From JAGVSR01 sp963786675 (GTDB lineage Bacteria; Pseudomonadota; Alphaproteobacteria; Rhizobiales; Hyphomicrobiaceae): a DNA stretch of 64,000 nt. The notes under the pieces are model-generated. The model had not been told where the DNA came from. It made no database searches and saw nothing but the letters and a program-made list of their open reading frames with translations. Positions 1 to 8,602 of this stretch are shown piece by piece (position 1 is the stretch's first letter; each line of letters opens with the position of its first letter). A program made the position numbers and the translations under genes. The stretch is taken from NCBI GenBank assembly GCA_963786675.1, contig CAWAZY010000003.1, positions 186,001 to 250,000 on the forward strand, in the 5' to 3' direction.

Positions 1-836
1 CCGGTTACGACACGCTTGGAAATCAAGCGACCGTTTCCGGCTACCAGTCGGAAGGCAACGGTGTGGGCCGCTGGGATACGAGCATCGAGGCCCAGCATCG
101 CGGCTATCAGGACACAGCGAGCGTCTCCGCCGCCGTAGGCTATCGCAGCAATCGGGGCGAACTGCGCCTGGCGCACTACGGCGATGCCGATCGTTTCGAA
201 TTCGATGCGCCACTCGACGCCACGACCCGCCAGCGCACGTCGTTACGCGTCGGTACGGCGATTGCGTTTGCCGGCGACAAGGTTGCCGTTGGCGCTCCCG
301 TACGCGGCGGCGCGTTTGCAATCGTGGCGCCGCATGAAAGCCTGTCCGGCAACACGGTAACGGTCGGCAGCGCCGATCATGTCGTCGCGGCAGCCGACGA
401 TTTCGGCAACGCACTCGTTCCGGATCTGCCGGCCTACACGCCCAGCACGACATCCGTGGATGTGGATAATCTCCCGCTCGGCTACAGCCTCGGCAGCGGC
501 GTGTTCGAGACCTACGCGCCCTATAAGGCGGGCTATGTTTTCGAAGTGGGATCGGGCCACTCCGTCACCGTGTACGGCACGCTCGTCAAAGCCGATGGTA
601 CGCCGGTGGCGCTTCAGACGGGCACGGCCACGGCAGCGGGTGACGAGAGCCGCAGCGTTGCCGTGTTCACGAATGGCGAAGGACGTTTTGGCGCTGAAGG
701 GCTGGCGCCCGGCCGCTGGAACATCTCTATGGCCGGTGAGGCCGGTACGCTGATCTATGCCGTCGACGTACCGGAGAATGCGATGGGGCTGGTCAAAGTT
801 GGGACGCTGCATCCACAAGAAGGATCTGCACCATGA
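1..836 (+). CDS. Fimbrial outer-membrane usher protein, C-terminal part (5' truncated by window)
   Basis: The frame is open from the first bases of the window, so this is the last ~278 residues of a larger protein. Ushers are outer-membrane pores that receive chaperone-bound pilus subunits and assemble them on the cell surface. The visible part alternates short beta-strand-like segments and then has the small beta domains expected after the barrel, including a carboxypeptidase-regulatory-like stretch with the motif GRFGAEGLAPG. The stop codon overlaps the next start (ATGA, 833-836), which suggests translational coupling. The next gene encodes a spore-coat-U type subunit, so a Csu-like archaic chaperone-usher operon is likely. 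The chaperone and the rest of the usher lie outside the window. Assignment rests on the tail and on the neighbour. Confidence 0.75.
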   Translation, partial: GYDTLGNQATVSGYQSEGNGVGRWDTSIEAQHRGYQDTASVSAAVGYRSNRGELRLAHYGDADRFEFDAPLDATTRQRTSLRVGTAIAFAGDKVAVGAPVRGGAFAIVAPHESLSGNTVTVGSADHVVAAADDFGNALVPDLPAYTPSTTSVDVDNLPLGYSLGSGVFETYAPYKAGYVFEVGSGHSVTVYGTLVKADGTPVALQTGTATAAGDESRSVAVFTNGEGRFGAEGLAPGRWNISMAGEAGTLIYAVDVPENAMGLVKVGTLHPQEGSAP

Positions 837-1845
837 AGATGTCGGGCTGCATGAGAATGCGATTGCTGGTCGTGTGTATGGCGATGACTGTCAACACAGG
901 TGCGCACGCTATATGTGCCATCAACGCGGGTGGTCTCAGCCTTACGCCAACAGCGGCAAGTACAGGAACCTTTACGCCGCCAAATGCGCCCGTCGCGCAG
1001 GCTGTGACCTTCACGATTACCGGAACGTTCAACGCGATTTTCGGCGGCACGTGCCGCGTCGCCTTGGCGTTCAACCGGGCGTCGGCCCCCATTGCCATGG
1101 CGCGCGTGGGGGGCGGCGCCACGATGCCCTATACCGTCACGTCACTACCGGGCGGCGGCAATACGGTCATCTTTACGGGAGGCGGAGCACCAGGGGCCGC
1201 TGAACGTCTACAATTCAACTTTGCCGCACCAGGTGGGTTTCAGTTTGGCATTCCGTTCACCGCGACGTTGACGGGTTACTTTCTGGCTCAGCCCGGTTCG
1301 CCGCAGCGAGCGGGAAGTTATAGCGATGCCATCGAGGCGCGGCTCTACAGCGTGAACGACTGCAGGGAATGCCGCACTGCGTTCCACCCAGGGCTTCACC
1401 GTGACAGGCAACGTCGGGCTGGCCTGCACCATCGCCGGCGCGGTGACCGGCGCACCCGACAACGCGACCATTCCCGTGAGTGCGTTAGGCACAGTGACGA
1501 CGGCGCCAATCGTGCGTTCGTTCGCGAATGTCGAATGCAATTCTCTCAGCGCCCTGCAACTCGGTCTCACAGAATGGCGCGGTGCGCCGCGTCACGGCCG
1601 CTCCAGGTGGCTTCACGAATATCATCGACTACGCGGCGACGGCGTCGTTCGGGGGAGCATCCTCGACAGTCAATACGGCCACCGTGCCGGGTGCCGCAGG
1701 ACCGGAATCGGGCAGCATCGGAACGACCGGATCCGCAACGCCAACAGGGACGTTGCAAGTCACGATCACGCCGTCGGCTCCCGCGCTGCCGCTGGTGCAA
1801 GGCAGCTACGCCGACATCCTCAGGGTGACGGTGACGGCGCAGTGA
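833..1845 (+). pseudogene. Spore coat protein U (SCPU) domain pilus subunit, frameshifted twice as sequenced
   Basis: A signal peptide (MRMRLLVVCMAMTVNTGAHA) is followed by a cysteine-bearing beta-rich domain, then a second SCPU domain that carries the family tail IDYAATASFG and ends SYADILRVTVTAQ. SCPU proteins are subunits or tip adhesins of Csu-type pili. The reading frame changes near 1355 (after LYSV, resuming as TTAGNAALRS) and again near 1565 (after LQLG, resuming as SQNGAVRRV). Each change behaves as one extra base. Joined, the three pieces give one full-length protein of about 335 residues, and the codon pattern of the downstream pieces is intact. The gene overlaps the usher stop by four bases. 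It may be a decayed adhesin, but other genes here show the same type of break, so base-call errors are at least as likely. Confidence 0.75.
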
Positions 1846-1888
1846 GGCCGCGCGCCCCGCTGCGGCACCACACGACACGCGCGCATCA

Positions 1889-2443
1889 TTAGGCGGCCGG
1901 GATCGGATGGTCGGAAGACTTCAAGACATCGCGGCACCATGTCCGGATCGCTTGGGGATCAGCTGCGAGCCAGTGCGAACATCCGCCCGTGAAGGCGTCC
2001 CAAGCATCGCGATGGGTCGTGTTCAAGGCCACCAACACGGGGACACCAGCGGTCACGGCCGCTTCGATGGCTTGGCGCAATCCGCCGCCGTCGGCTTCGC
2101 TCTTGGAGAACTTGTTGATGATGACGAGATCCGTGTCTTCGCCGATCGAGGCGCGCGTCAATCCCGCCACATCTTCCAAGGCGCGGCTGTCGAGGCGGCA
2201 GCCCATGGCCATGGCCCCGCGATTTTCCGTAACCGATATGTGGCGGCCGGAGTGAAGGTCTTCCATGATCATGTCGGCGCACGGACCCGCTTGTGCAGCC
2301 CTGTTCCACTGAACGGTCCCCGCAAGCCGCACATTCTGCGCCTTCAATTCCGCAGCCAGGCCCGTCAGCATGAGATCCACCGACGCGCCTTCGCTCGGCT
2401 TATAGAGAATGGCTGCGATCCGAAGTGGCATTTGATCGGTCAC
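1889..2443 (-). CDS. DUF2478 family protein (putative nucleotide-binding, molybdenum-linked)
   Basis: This 184-residue soluble protein begins with a beta strand/loop (IAAILYKPSEGASVDLML) and contains DTDLVIINKFSKSEADGGGL and VPVLVALNTTHRDAW, which resemble the Walker-B and base-recognition regions of P-loop NTPases. I recognise it as DUF2478, a family often found beside molybdenum transport or cofactor genes. The next gene upstream on the same strand, 31 bases away, is mobB, which fits that association. Its biochemical role is not established. The start gives a compact N-terminus directly on the first strand. No membrane segment or signal peptide is seen. Confidence 0.75.
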   Translation of the reverse strand: MTDQMPLRIAAILYKPSEGASVDLMLTGLAAELKAQNVRLAGTVQWNRAAQAGPCADMIMEDLHSGRHISVTENRGAMAMGCRLDSRALEDVAGLTRASIGEDTDLVIINKFSKSEADGGGLRQAIEAAVTAGVPVLVALNTTHRDAWDAFTGGCSHWLAADPQAIRTWCRDVLKSSDHPIPAA

Positions 2444-2474
2444 GACATATCCTCACGCAGCACGTGCACTTGTT

Positions 2475-3023
2475 TCATTGCGTTGGCTCCGGCGTGGACT
2501 TGCTCATGTGCTGCCCCATGAGCCGCACGATAAAATCGAGAATAACGGCAGGTTCGTCCTGATCAAACACCGGCACCGTCACGTCGTGGACGGCGTGGTC
2601 GGCGGCAATGGCCACAACGTTGGCATCTGCCGGGTGCAACGGCGTACGTTCCTTCTGAGCCTGACGGCGCGTTTCGATCTTCGGGATCGGCGCGGCCTTC
2701 CAGCCTTCAACAAGGATGATATCCGCCGGCGCCATCTGAGGCAGGATGGTGTCGAGCGTTGCCGCCGCGCCGTCCGGCGTCTCAGTAATCAGTGCATAGC
2801 GGTTTGGTCCCGCGATGGCCACTTGATCGGCCCCCGCGCGGCGATGACGGGCGCTGTCCGTTTCGCCGTCGTCCAGGTCAATGGCATGATGCGAATGCTT
2901 GATGCTGCCGACCGTGATGCCGCGCCGTTTGCACTCGGCGATGAGCCGGGTCGTCAGCGTTGTTTTTCCGGAATTCTTCCATCCGGCAATGCCGATCACG
3001 AACGGCTGTCTCAGTGCGGACAT
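2475..3023 (-). CDS. mobB: Molybdopterin-guanine dinucleotide biosynthesis protein B
   Basis: MobB is a small GTP-binding protein that assists conversion of molybdopterin to the guanine dinucleotide form of the molybdenum cofactor. The P-loop GWKNSGKTTL lies near residue 15. It is followed by the typical SIKHSHHAIDLD and TDSARHRRAGADQ segments and by DIILVEGWK in the Walker-B position, which are MobB signatures. The ATG at 3023 was chosen because it places the first beta strand (PFVIGIAG) right after the start. The longer in-frame extension has no family similarity. Length is 182 residues, normal for the family. It is the probable first gene of a pair with the DUF2478 gene. Confidence 0.93.
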   Translation of the reverse strand: MSALRQPFVIGIAGWKNSGKTTLTTRLIAECKRRGITVGSIKHSHHAIDLDDGETDSARHRRAGADQVAIAGPNRYALITETPDGAAATLDTILPQMAPADIILVEGWKAAPIPKIETRRQAQKERTPLHPADANVVAIAADHAVHDVTVPVFDQDEPAVILDFIVRLMGQHMSKSTPEPTQ

Positions 3024-3190
3024 GATCGCGGTTCCGTGTGTGGTGCGGGGCAGGGCGAAGACGGATTGCAATATCCGCTGGGAGTGACCATAACCGGTCG
3101 CCGCAAAGTTAGACAACGGGTCCCGCCGGGAACTTGCCAGATATGCAGGGCCGGGAAGCCCAGGTGCGGCATCGTCAAGGAGCCTGCCAA

Positions 3191-3658
3191 ATGATCGCGA
3201 CCCAGAAATATCGCGCCGGTCTGGTGCGTTCCGCAGTTATCGCCGTGGCGGTGATTGCCGGCACACCCCTGATCTCAACAAATGCCCAAGCCCAAGAGAG
3301 TGCTATGACCACCACCGCATCCGGACTGCAGATCGAGGACACTAAGGTCGGGGATGGCGCCAGCCCGAAGACCGGCCAGACATGCACCATGCATTACACG
3401 GGCTGGCTGTACCAAAACGGCCAGCGTGGCGCCAAGTTCGACAGCTCGGTGGACCGCGGCCAGCCGTTCGATTTCACAATCGGCGTCGGTCAAGTCATCA
3501 AGGGGTGGGACGAGGGGGTCTCCACGATGAAGGTCGGTGGCAAGCGCACGCTGATCATTCCAGCCGAACTCGGCTACGGCGCGCGCGGCGCGGGCGGGGT
3601 CATTCCCCCGAACGCGACTTTGATCTTCGACGTCGAATTGCTGGGTATCAGCGATTGA
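3191..3658 (+). CDS. FKBP-type peptidyl-prolyl cis-trans isomerase, secreted
   Basis: The 155-residue product has a signal peptide (hydrophobic SAVIAVAVIAGTPLI, cleavage after a NAQAQ-type site) and a single FKBP domain of about 110 residues with the hallmark strings GQTCTMHYTGWL, FDSSVDRGQPFDF, VIKGWDEGV and GYGARGAGGVIPPNATLIFDV (read as separate motifs). It should catalyse prolyl isomerisation during protein folding in the periplasm. The ATG at 3191 has an AAGGAG ribosome-binding site eight bases upstream. The upstream in-frame extension would bury the signal peptide. It is transcribed convergently with ctrA and ends at a strong shared terminator. Confidence 0.93.
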   Translation: MIATQKYRAGLVRSAVIAVAVIAGTPLISTNAQAQESAMTTTASGLQIEDTKVGDGASPKTGQTCTMHYTGWLYQNGQRGAKFDSSVDRGQPFDFTIGVGQVIKGWDEGVSTMKVGGKRTLIIPAELGYGARGAGGVIPPNATLIFDVELLGISD

Positions 3659-3720
3659 GTGCGTAAATTCATTTCGTTTCGCCCGGAGCATTGCCGGTGC
3701 GACCCGACTTTCAATAAAAA

Positions 3721-3743
3721 CAGGGGCCCAATTTGGGCCCCTG
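3721..3743. terminator. Bidirectional rho-independent terminator between the FKBP gene and ctrA
   Basis: CAGGGGCCCAA and TTGGGCCCCTG form a perfect inverted repeat. It is followed on the plus strand by ATTTGTTTTG and preceded by CAATAAAAA, which reads TTTTTATTG on the minus strand. It lies between two convergent genes and can serve both. Confidence 0.9.
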
Positions 3744-3777
3744 ATTTGTTTTGCGGTATTGGAACAGGGAAATGCGA

Positions 3778-4479
3778 TCAGGCAGCGACGATGCCTTCAT
3801 CGCCCGGGTCGCGCAAAACGTAGCCGCGGCCCCAGACCGTCTCGATGTAGCCGTTGCGGTCGCCGGTGGCGTCCTTCAGCTTCTTGCGCAGCTTGCAGAT
3901 GAAGACGTCGATGATCTTCAGCTCGGGCTCGTCCATTCCGCCGTAAAGGTGGTTGAGGAACATCTCTTTGGTCAGCGTCGTGCCCTTGCGCAGCGAGAGC
4001 AGCTCGAGCATTTGGTATTCCTTGCCCGTCAGATGCACCCGCTGGCCGTTAACCTCGACAGTCTTGGTGTCGAGATTGACCTTGAGGTCGCCAGTTTCGA
4101 TGACCGACTGAGCATGGCCCTTGGAACGGCGCACAATGGCGTGAATACGCGCCACCAGCTCGTCCTTATGGAAGGGCTTGGTCATATAATCGTCGGCGCC
4201 GAAACCCAGCCCTCTCACCTTGTCTTCGATCTGCGCGAGGCCGGAGAGGATGAGAATAGGGGTAGACACCTTACTGACGCGAAGGGTCTTCAGAACCTCG
4301 TAGCCGCTCATGTCCGGCAGGTTGAGATCCAGAAGGATGATATCGTAATCGTAGAGCTTGCCGAGATCGACACCTTCCTCGCCAAGATCGGTGGTGTAGC
4401 AATTGAAGCCCTCGGACTGCAGCATCAGTTCGATGCTCTGCGCCGTAGCGCTATCGTCCTCGATAAGAAGGACTCGCAT
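3778..4479 (-). CDS. ctrA: Cell cycle response regulator CtrA
   Basis: This OmpR-family master regulator controls cell division, flagellar and chemotaxis genes in alphaproteobacteria. The receiver domain (residues 1-120) has the acidic pocket EDD at 7-9, the phospho-acceptor D51 in LLDLNLPDMSG, and the conserved lysine in MTKPFHK. The winged-helix domain (about 125-230) contains LTGKEYQMLELLSLRKG and ends at WGRGYVL. The protein ends in Ala-Ala, the type of C-terminus that ClpXP uses to degrade CtrA in Caulobacter. Length (233 residues) is typical. It is divergent from fliJ, a known arrangement in Rhizobiales, and faces the FKBP gene. Confidence 0.98.
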   Translation of the reverse strand: MRVLLIEDDSATAQSIELMLQSEGFNCYTTDLGEEGVDLGKLYDYDIILLDLNLPDMSGYEVLKTLRVSKVSTPILILSGLAQIEDKVRGLGFGADDYMTKPFHKDELVARIHAIVRRSKGHAQSVIETGDLKVNLDTKTVEVNGQRVHLTGKEYQMLELLSLRKGTTLTKEMFLNHLYGGMDEPELKIIDVFICKLRKKLKDATGDRNGYIETVWGRGYVLRDPGDEGIVAA

Positions 4480-5157
4480 TTCTAAAGTTCCTCTCTTCCC
4501 TGCCCCGTCGCCAGGTCGTCTGCCCAGATGATGAAGAGAACGCTAGCCGCGACCCCGAAATTCGAGGCTTCGCACTAATCCCTTTTAAGGAATTTACCGG
4601 TGAGAAGTTAACAAACCCTAATTTTGTCTTGCACCGATCGAGCCCATCGAAACGGAATAAGACAAACGCCACGCCCGGCAGGCAAGAAGAGACCGTCCGG
4701 ATAAATCCGGCGCATTCGCCCTACGCATTGTGAAAAAGGTACCCGCTTGCCCCCATGCGGCCGCGCCGGACACCGGAATCACCCCCCAAAAACTGCCAAT
4801 TAAGCCCTGCCCGGCCGAATTGGCGACTATGGCGATTCCCGGTTTGCCAAGCACAATCACACGCGAATCTACAGGTAACAGAATTCGCGGGCGATCCCCA
4901 GCCGCCTGACGCAACTTTTTCGATACGCGCGATAAAACTTTAGCAAAGCTTTGCATCCCGTTGCTTTACCGCCACTTAATTGGCATATGCTACCTATATC
5001 TGGTAAGGTTGACTGGCTCAAATCGGGGGGACGTGACCCTGCCCGCAGCCAGCCGGCCCTCCGGACCGTGGTCCAGCGGAGCAAGAACGGGTCATCTGGC
5101 ACGGTTCTTGGGTCTGCTCCGGCAACGGAAGTTCGAATGAGTGAGGGGTATCGAACG
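4480..5157. promoter_or_regulatory. Divergent ctrA/fliJ intergenic control region with three GANTC sites
   Basis: This 678-base stretch has no convincing gene on either strand. It must carry the ctrA promoters (minus) and the fliJ promoter (plus). Three GANTC sites, the target of the CcrM methylase, fall within 94 bases: GAATC 4776-4780, GATTC 4834-4838 and GAATC 4865-4869. An A/T-rich patch with TTAA at 4585 and TTAAC at 4608 lies about 105-130 bases upstream of the ctrA start and could hold CtrA half-sites, but no pair has the correct 7-base spacing. Another A/T-rich patch (4976-5000) precedes fliJ. Confidence 0.5.
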
Positions 5158-5541
5158 ATGAAGCCACGTGAGACCGCGCTCCGCTTGAAGCGCTTCGAGG
5201 CTGATGAGAAGAGCCGGAAGGTGGCCGATCTGGAACTCATGATCCGTGAGTTCGAGACCATCGCCAACGATCTCGATCGCCAAATCCATGCCGAAGAGGA
5301 ACGCACGGGGATCAAGGACCCCGGTCATTTCTCCTATTCGACGTTTGCCAAGTCGGCGAGCGTTCGCCGGGATAATTTGCGGTCGTCGGCCGACGAACTG
5401 AAGGTCAAGCTGGCCGCCGCCGTCAAAGAGCGGGATGACGCCGCTGACCAGTTGACCCGCGCGGTCGCCAACGAGCCCCGTGACACAGAGCGTCCGGGCC
5501 GCCGCCGGTCCGAGCGCCCGGATGGAGCTGCCATGCGCTGA
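5158..5541 (+). CDS. fliJ: Flagellar export protein FliJ (alphaproteobacterial type)
   Basis: The 127-residue, highly charged and almost entirely alpha-helical protein has heptad-like spacing from residue 5 to about 110 (ALRLKRFEADEKSRK, DLELMIREFETIANDLDRQI). FliJ is the coiled-coil stalk of the flagellar export ATPase complex. Rhizobiales FliJ proteins share the motif DPGHFSYSTFAKSASVRRDNL seen here in part (HFSYSTFAKSA). The ATG at 5158 follows GAGGGG nine bases upstream. An in-frame ATG at 5137 has a weaker site. It is divergent from ctrA. The partner ATPase gene fliI is not in the window. Confidence 0.85.
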   Translation: MKPRETALRLKRFEADEKSRKVADLELMIREFETIANDLDRQIHAEEERTGIKDPGHFSYSTFAKSASVRRDNLRSSADELKVKLAAAVKERDDAADQLTRAVANEPRDTERPGRRRSERPDGAAMR

Positions 5542-5605
5542 AACGGGTGACCGTCAGCCGGCCCTCCCGGCACGGAGCCTGCCGCCATATTCAATGAATT
5601 GCCAA

Positions 5606-5629
5606 AAGGGCCGGGGATTCCTGGCCCTT
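5606..5629 (+). terminator. Possible terminator after fliJ
   Basis: AAGGGCC (5606-5612) pairs with GGCCCTT (5623-5629) around a 10-base loop, followed by a weak pyrimidine run CTTCTTG. It lies 65 bases past the fliJ stop. The poor T-tract keeps this tentative. Confidence 0.4.
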
Positions 5630-5779
5630 CTTGCTGGCTGGACGGCTTGTCTTGGCCTTATTCCCGTGCCAATCAGCGAACGGTTTCCCGCCGCCGGACC
5701 AGCGGCCGTCTAACTATCCTGCGGCCGCCGAATTTGTCCGCGCGTGCCCCAGACACCCTGTTTCCAGGCCAGAAAAGGC

Positions 5780-6373
5780 ATGCGCAGCCAGCGTTTCCGC
5801 CAGATTTTCCTCGTTGCCGCGCTGGCGGGCCTATCGGGCTGCGCCGGCGGCGACGGTCCATCGCCCCTGACGCTGCCGGGCGCCGATTCCCTGCCCGATC
5901 TGAGCGCCATCAAGCCCACGTCCCTGGTATCGGGCCCGATGCCGGTGGGCCCGCCAACCGAAATCTATACGCGTGTGGCACGGGGCATTCTGACCTGCTG
6001 GTTTGGCGCCTCAGGCCCACTCAAGCCCGACTATATCTATCATGCGGATGCGGCCCCTCCGTCCAAGGGCGGGGCATCGGTGATCGACATCCGGACGCGC
6101 GACAAGACCGCGTCCGATCCCAGGTCGATCCGAGCGTGGCGGGTGGCCATCCTGCCGGCGCCTGAAGGTTCGAGCCTGCAGATCGAAAACGCCAAGCTGC
6201 CGGAAGTCTATGCGGTGCGGCTGGAAAGCGATGTGCGGCGCTGGGCGGCCGCGGAGGAAGGCTGCGCCGAGGCGCCGGTTACGGCGGGCTGGACATCGGA
6301 GCCTGCAACGGCCGCCCAGCCCGGCAAAACGGCCAAGCCCAAGGTTCAGCCGGCGTCCACCAAGGCCCCATAG
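5780..6373 (+). CDS. Putative lipoprotein of unknown function
   Basis: The 197-residue product starts with a basic residue cluster and a hydrophobic stretch ending in the lipobox LSGC (IFLVAALAGLSGCAG), so it should be lipid-anchored. The body (residues 50-150) contains ARGILTCWFG, YIYHADAAPPSKGGASVIDI and the tail is Ala/Pro/Lys-rich. No family is recognised. The ATG at 5780 was preferred because it puts the signal peptide at the N-terminus. A GTG at 5744 in the same frame is possible and neither has a clear ribosome-binding site. It lies between fliJ and sciP, but nothing in it points to flagellar or cell-cycle function. Confidence 0.7.
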   Translation: MRSQRFRQIFLVAALAGLSGCAGGDGPSPLTLPGADSLPDLSAIKPTSLVSGPMPVGPPTEIYTRVARGILTCWFGASGPLKPDYIYHADAAPPSKGGASVIDIRTRDKTASDPRSIRAWRVAILPAPEGSSLQIENAKLPEVYAVRLESDVRRWAAAEEGCAEAPVTAGWTSEPATAAQPGKTAKPKVQPASTKAP

Positions 6374-6472
6374 GGGATCGGGCGCCGCCAGCACAAACCA
6401 ATACGCGCCGCCCCGAAGCTCCGAAGCGACGCGTTGATCAACGACAAGATTAAAGCCCGGCCGCAAAAACGG

Positions 6473-6751
6473 TCAGCGGCGGTAATCCTGAATTTTCGTG
6501 GCACGCAGGCCGGGAAGACCATGCTGGTCGATCGAGCGCTGCCAGGACAGGAATTCGTCGACGGTCAGTTTGTACCGGTCGCACGCCTCTTCAATTGAGA
6601 GGAGCCCGCCCCGGACAGCCGCAACGACTTCCGCCTTGCGCCGGATAACCCAGCGTTTTGTGTCTTTCGGCGGAAGATCGGCTACGGTCAGCGGAGACCC
6701 ATCGGGGCCGATGACGTAGCGCGTCCGCGCTCTCATGTGATGTTCGGTCAT
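6473..6751 (-). CDS. sciP: SciP-type CtrA inhibitor (DUF1153 helix-turn-helix protein)
   Basis: The 92-residue protein has the DUF1153 pattern: RYVIGPDGSPLTVADLPP, then KRWVIRRKAEVVAAVRGGLLS and CDRYKLTVDEFLSWQ, which form a trihelical DNA-binding fold. In Caulobacter, SciP binds CtrA and blocks transcription of CtrA targets after division. The start is ATG at 6751. An in-frame TTG nine bases earlier is less likely. A near-consensus CtrA box lies about 50 bases upstream, matching the known activation of sciP by CtrA. Its location only 2 kb from ctrA, with fliJ between, makes a compact cell-cycle locus. Confidence 0.92.
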   Translation of the reverse strand: MTEHHMRARTRYVIGPDGSPLTVADLPPKDTKRWVIRRKAEVVAAVRGGLLSIEEACDRYKLTVDEFLSWQRSIDQHGLPGLRATKIQDYRR

Positions 6752-7260
6752 GATACTCAATACACGCTGATGACCAGGAGAGATGAAACTAACAGAGCGG
6801 ACTTAAGGGCGAGCTAACCCATTGAGTGAACATACCATAAATGAGTGTTCAACCAATCGGATCCAAGCCGTTAAGGTTGATCCCAAAGTGGGTCTTTCGA
6901 TCCATTTCCGGACGCTCCTTGGCACGACGTACGGGTCTTGCCGCCGTTTTGGGCGGTGTAGGGGCCAGGAATGCAGGCATCGGGCCACTTGGCCGGAGCG
7001 GCCACCACCAAAAATATTTAGTCTGATCCCGGGCGCGGCGCTGATTGGCCAGCAGCCCGAGCAAATGCGCGCAACCGAACGGGAATCCTTGCCAGTTCTG
7101 GCACCGCGGCGTTAAACACGTAGCTTGGCTCGCCAATGGCGGCGGGCGCCGCCGCAGTGTTGACAACGCGAGCGGCCAATACATCTGTCAAATGATACCG
7201 GCCCGATCTTGTCTCTGCAACCAGGGATCTGCGGGCCGGTTTGGAATATTCGGGTCTGCC
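6752..7260. other. Intergenic region between sciP and mnmA
   Basis: Apart from the CtrA box, this 509-base divergent region has an inverted pair TGAACA (6827-6832) and TGTTCA (6846-6851) separated by 13 bases. I see no convincing coding frame. The short frames present lack family features and overlap each other on both strands. Confidence 0.5.
6803..6818 (-). promoter_or_regulatory. Near-consensus CtrA binding site upstream of sciP
   Basis: The bases TTAA (6803-6806), seven bases, then CTAAC (6814-6818) match the CtrA consensus TTAA-N7-TTAAC at eight of nine positions. The site is 52 bases upstream of the sciP start codon. Function is inferred from the known CtrA-SciP circuit. Confidence 0.6.
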
Positions 7261-8511
7261 GTGGTCAAAAGCGTCACGCCATCAAAGCTGCCTGCCATCG
7301 GGACCCCGGCCGCGCGAACGGCGGGAGACCGGCAGCGCATTGTCGTGGCCATGTCGGGCGGCGTCGACAGCTCGCTGGTGGCGGCCTTGCTCAAGCGTCA
7401 GGGCCACGACGTCATCGGCATTACCTTGCAGCTCTACGATCACGGCGAGGCGACGGCCCGCAAAGGCGCCTGCTGCGCCGGCCAGGATATCCAGGATGCC
7501 CGCCGGGTCGCGGACGTGCTGGGCATTCCCCATTACGTCCTGGATTACGAGCAGCGGTTTGCCGACACCGTCATTTCTGGGTTTGCCGAGAGCTATATGG
7601 CCGGCGAAACGCCCATTCCGTGCGTGACCTGCAATCAGGAAATCAAGTTCAAGGATCTCTTGGACATGGCGATGGAACTCGGCGCCGATAAGCTGGCGAC
7701 GGGGCATTACATCCGCCTGGAGGACACGCCCTCCGGCCCGGTGCTCGGACGCGCGCGCGATACCGATCGTGACCAGAGCTACTTTCTCTATGCCACCACC
7801 CGTGCGCAACTTGACCGGCTGCTGTTTCCCCTGGGCGACCTGACGAAGACCGAGGTTCGCGATCTGGCGCGGGAGTTCGCACTGCCGGTCGCTGACAAGT
7901 CCGACAGTCAGGACATCTGCTTTGTTCCCAAGGGCCGCTACACCGATGTCATCGAAAAGCTGAAGCCCGGCTCCCTGCAGCCCGGCGATATCGTGCACGT
8001 CGATGGCCGCCGCCTGGGCCACCACGACGGCATCATCAATTTCACCGTTGGTCAGCGCAAAGGCATCCGCATTCCGAGCCAGGAGGCGCTGTTTGTCGTC
8101 AGGCTCGATGCCGGGCGCAACGAAGTGATCGTCGGGCCACGCCAAGCGCTGGAAACGACGGGCGTCATTCTGACAGCCGTCAATTGGCTGGGCGATGAGC
8201 CGCTCGAAGAGGCTCTGCTCACTGAGCGTCCGCTCTTCGTCAGGGTACGTTCCTCACAGCCGACACAACCTGCCATATTGACGAGCGGCGAAGATGGCTC
8301 GATCAAGGTGGTTCTCGGCGTCGGCCAGCAGGGAATCGCGGCCGGTCAGGCGTGTGTTTTCTACGCCGACGGCAGCGCGCAGGCGCGGGTGCTGGGCGGC
8401 GGTACGATTGTGAAGACGCTGAAGCCGGGCAGTGAGCCGGCCGCGGCGGGGCATGACGGGCGCAGACCGGAGCCGCAGGCGTTGGCGGGCCGGTCGGTTC
8501 GTTCGGGTTGA
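7261..8511 (+). CDS. mnmA: tRNA-specific 2-thiouridylase MnmA
   Basis: MnmA activates U34 of tRNA-Lys, -Glu and -Gln with ATP and inserts sulfur from a persulfide to make 2-thiouridine. The PP-loop MSGGVDSSLVAAL is near residue 31. The first catalytic cysteine lies in the ACCAGQDIQDAR segment or in TPIPCVTCNQEIKF, and the second in SDSQDICFVPKG. The tRNA-recognition motif DRDQSYFLY is present. The C-terminal beta-barrel ends around residue 385 and is followed by a Gly/Arg-rich tail. The GTG at 7261 gives a 416-residue protein with an N-terminus of the expected length. ATG codons further upstream are possible but would add unrelated sequence. Confidence 0.93.
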   Translation: MVKSVTPSKLPAIGTPAARTAGDRQRIVVAMSGGVDSSLVAALLKRQGHDVIGITLQLYDHGEATARKGACCAGQDIQDARRVADVLGIPHYVLDYEQRFADTVISGFAESYMAGETPIPCVTCNQEIKFKDLLDMAMELGADKLATGHYIRLEDTPSGPVLGRARDTDRDQSYFLYATTRAQLDRLLFPLGDLTKTEVRDLAREFALPVADKSDSQDICFVPKGRYTDVIEKLKPGSLQPGDIVHVDGRRLGHHDGIINFTVGQRKGIRIPSQEALFVVRLDAGRNEVIVGPRQALETTGVILTAVNWLGDEPLEEALLTERPLFVRVRSSQPTQPAILTSGEDGSIKVVLGVGQQGIAAGQACVFYADGSAQARVLGGGTIVKTLKPGSEPAAAGHDGRRPEPQALAGRSVRSG

Positions 8512-8602
8512 AGGAAAGCTGCCGGTTGCACGGTTCTGGTCCGGCGTTTCGCCGAACTCGAGCCACGCCGGTGCGGGGTGAAGACTTGAAACGAGGTGGC
8601 AG

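Noticed and set aside
4585..4622. CtrA autoregulatory box upstream of ctrA
   Set aside because: TTAA half-sites exist but the best pairs are spaced by 6 bases (TTAA-N6-CTAA) or poorly matched. Not strong enough to list as a site.
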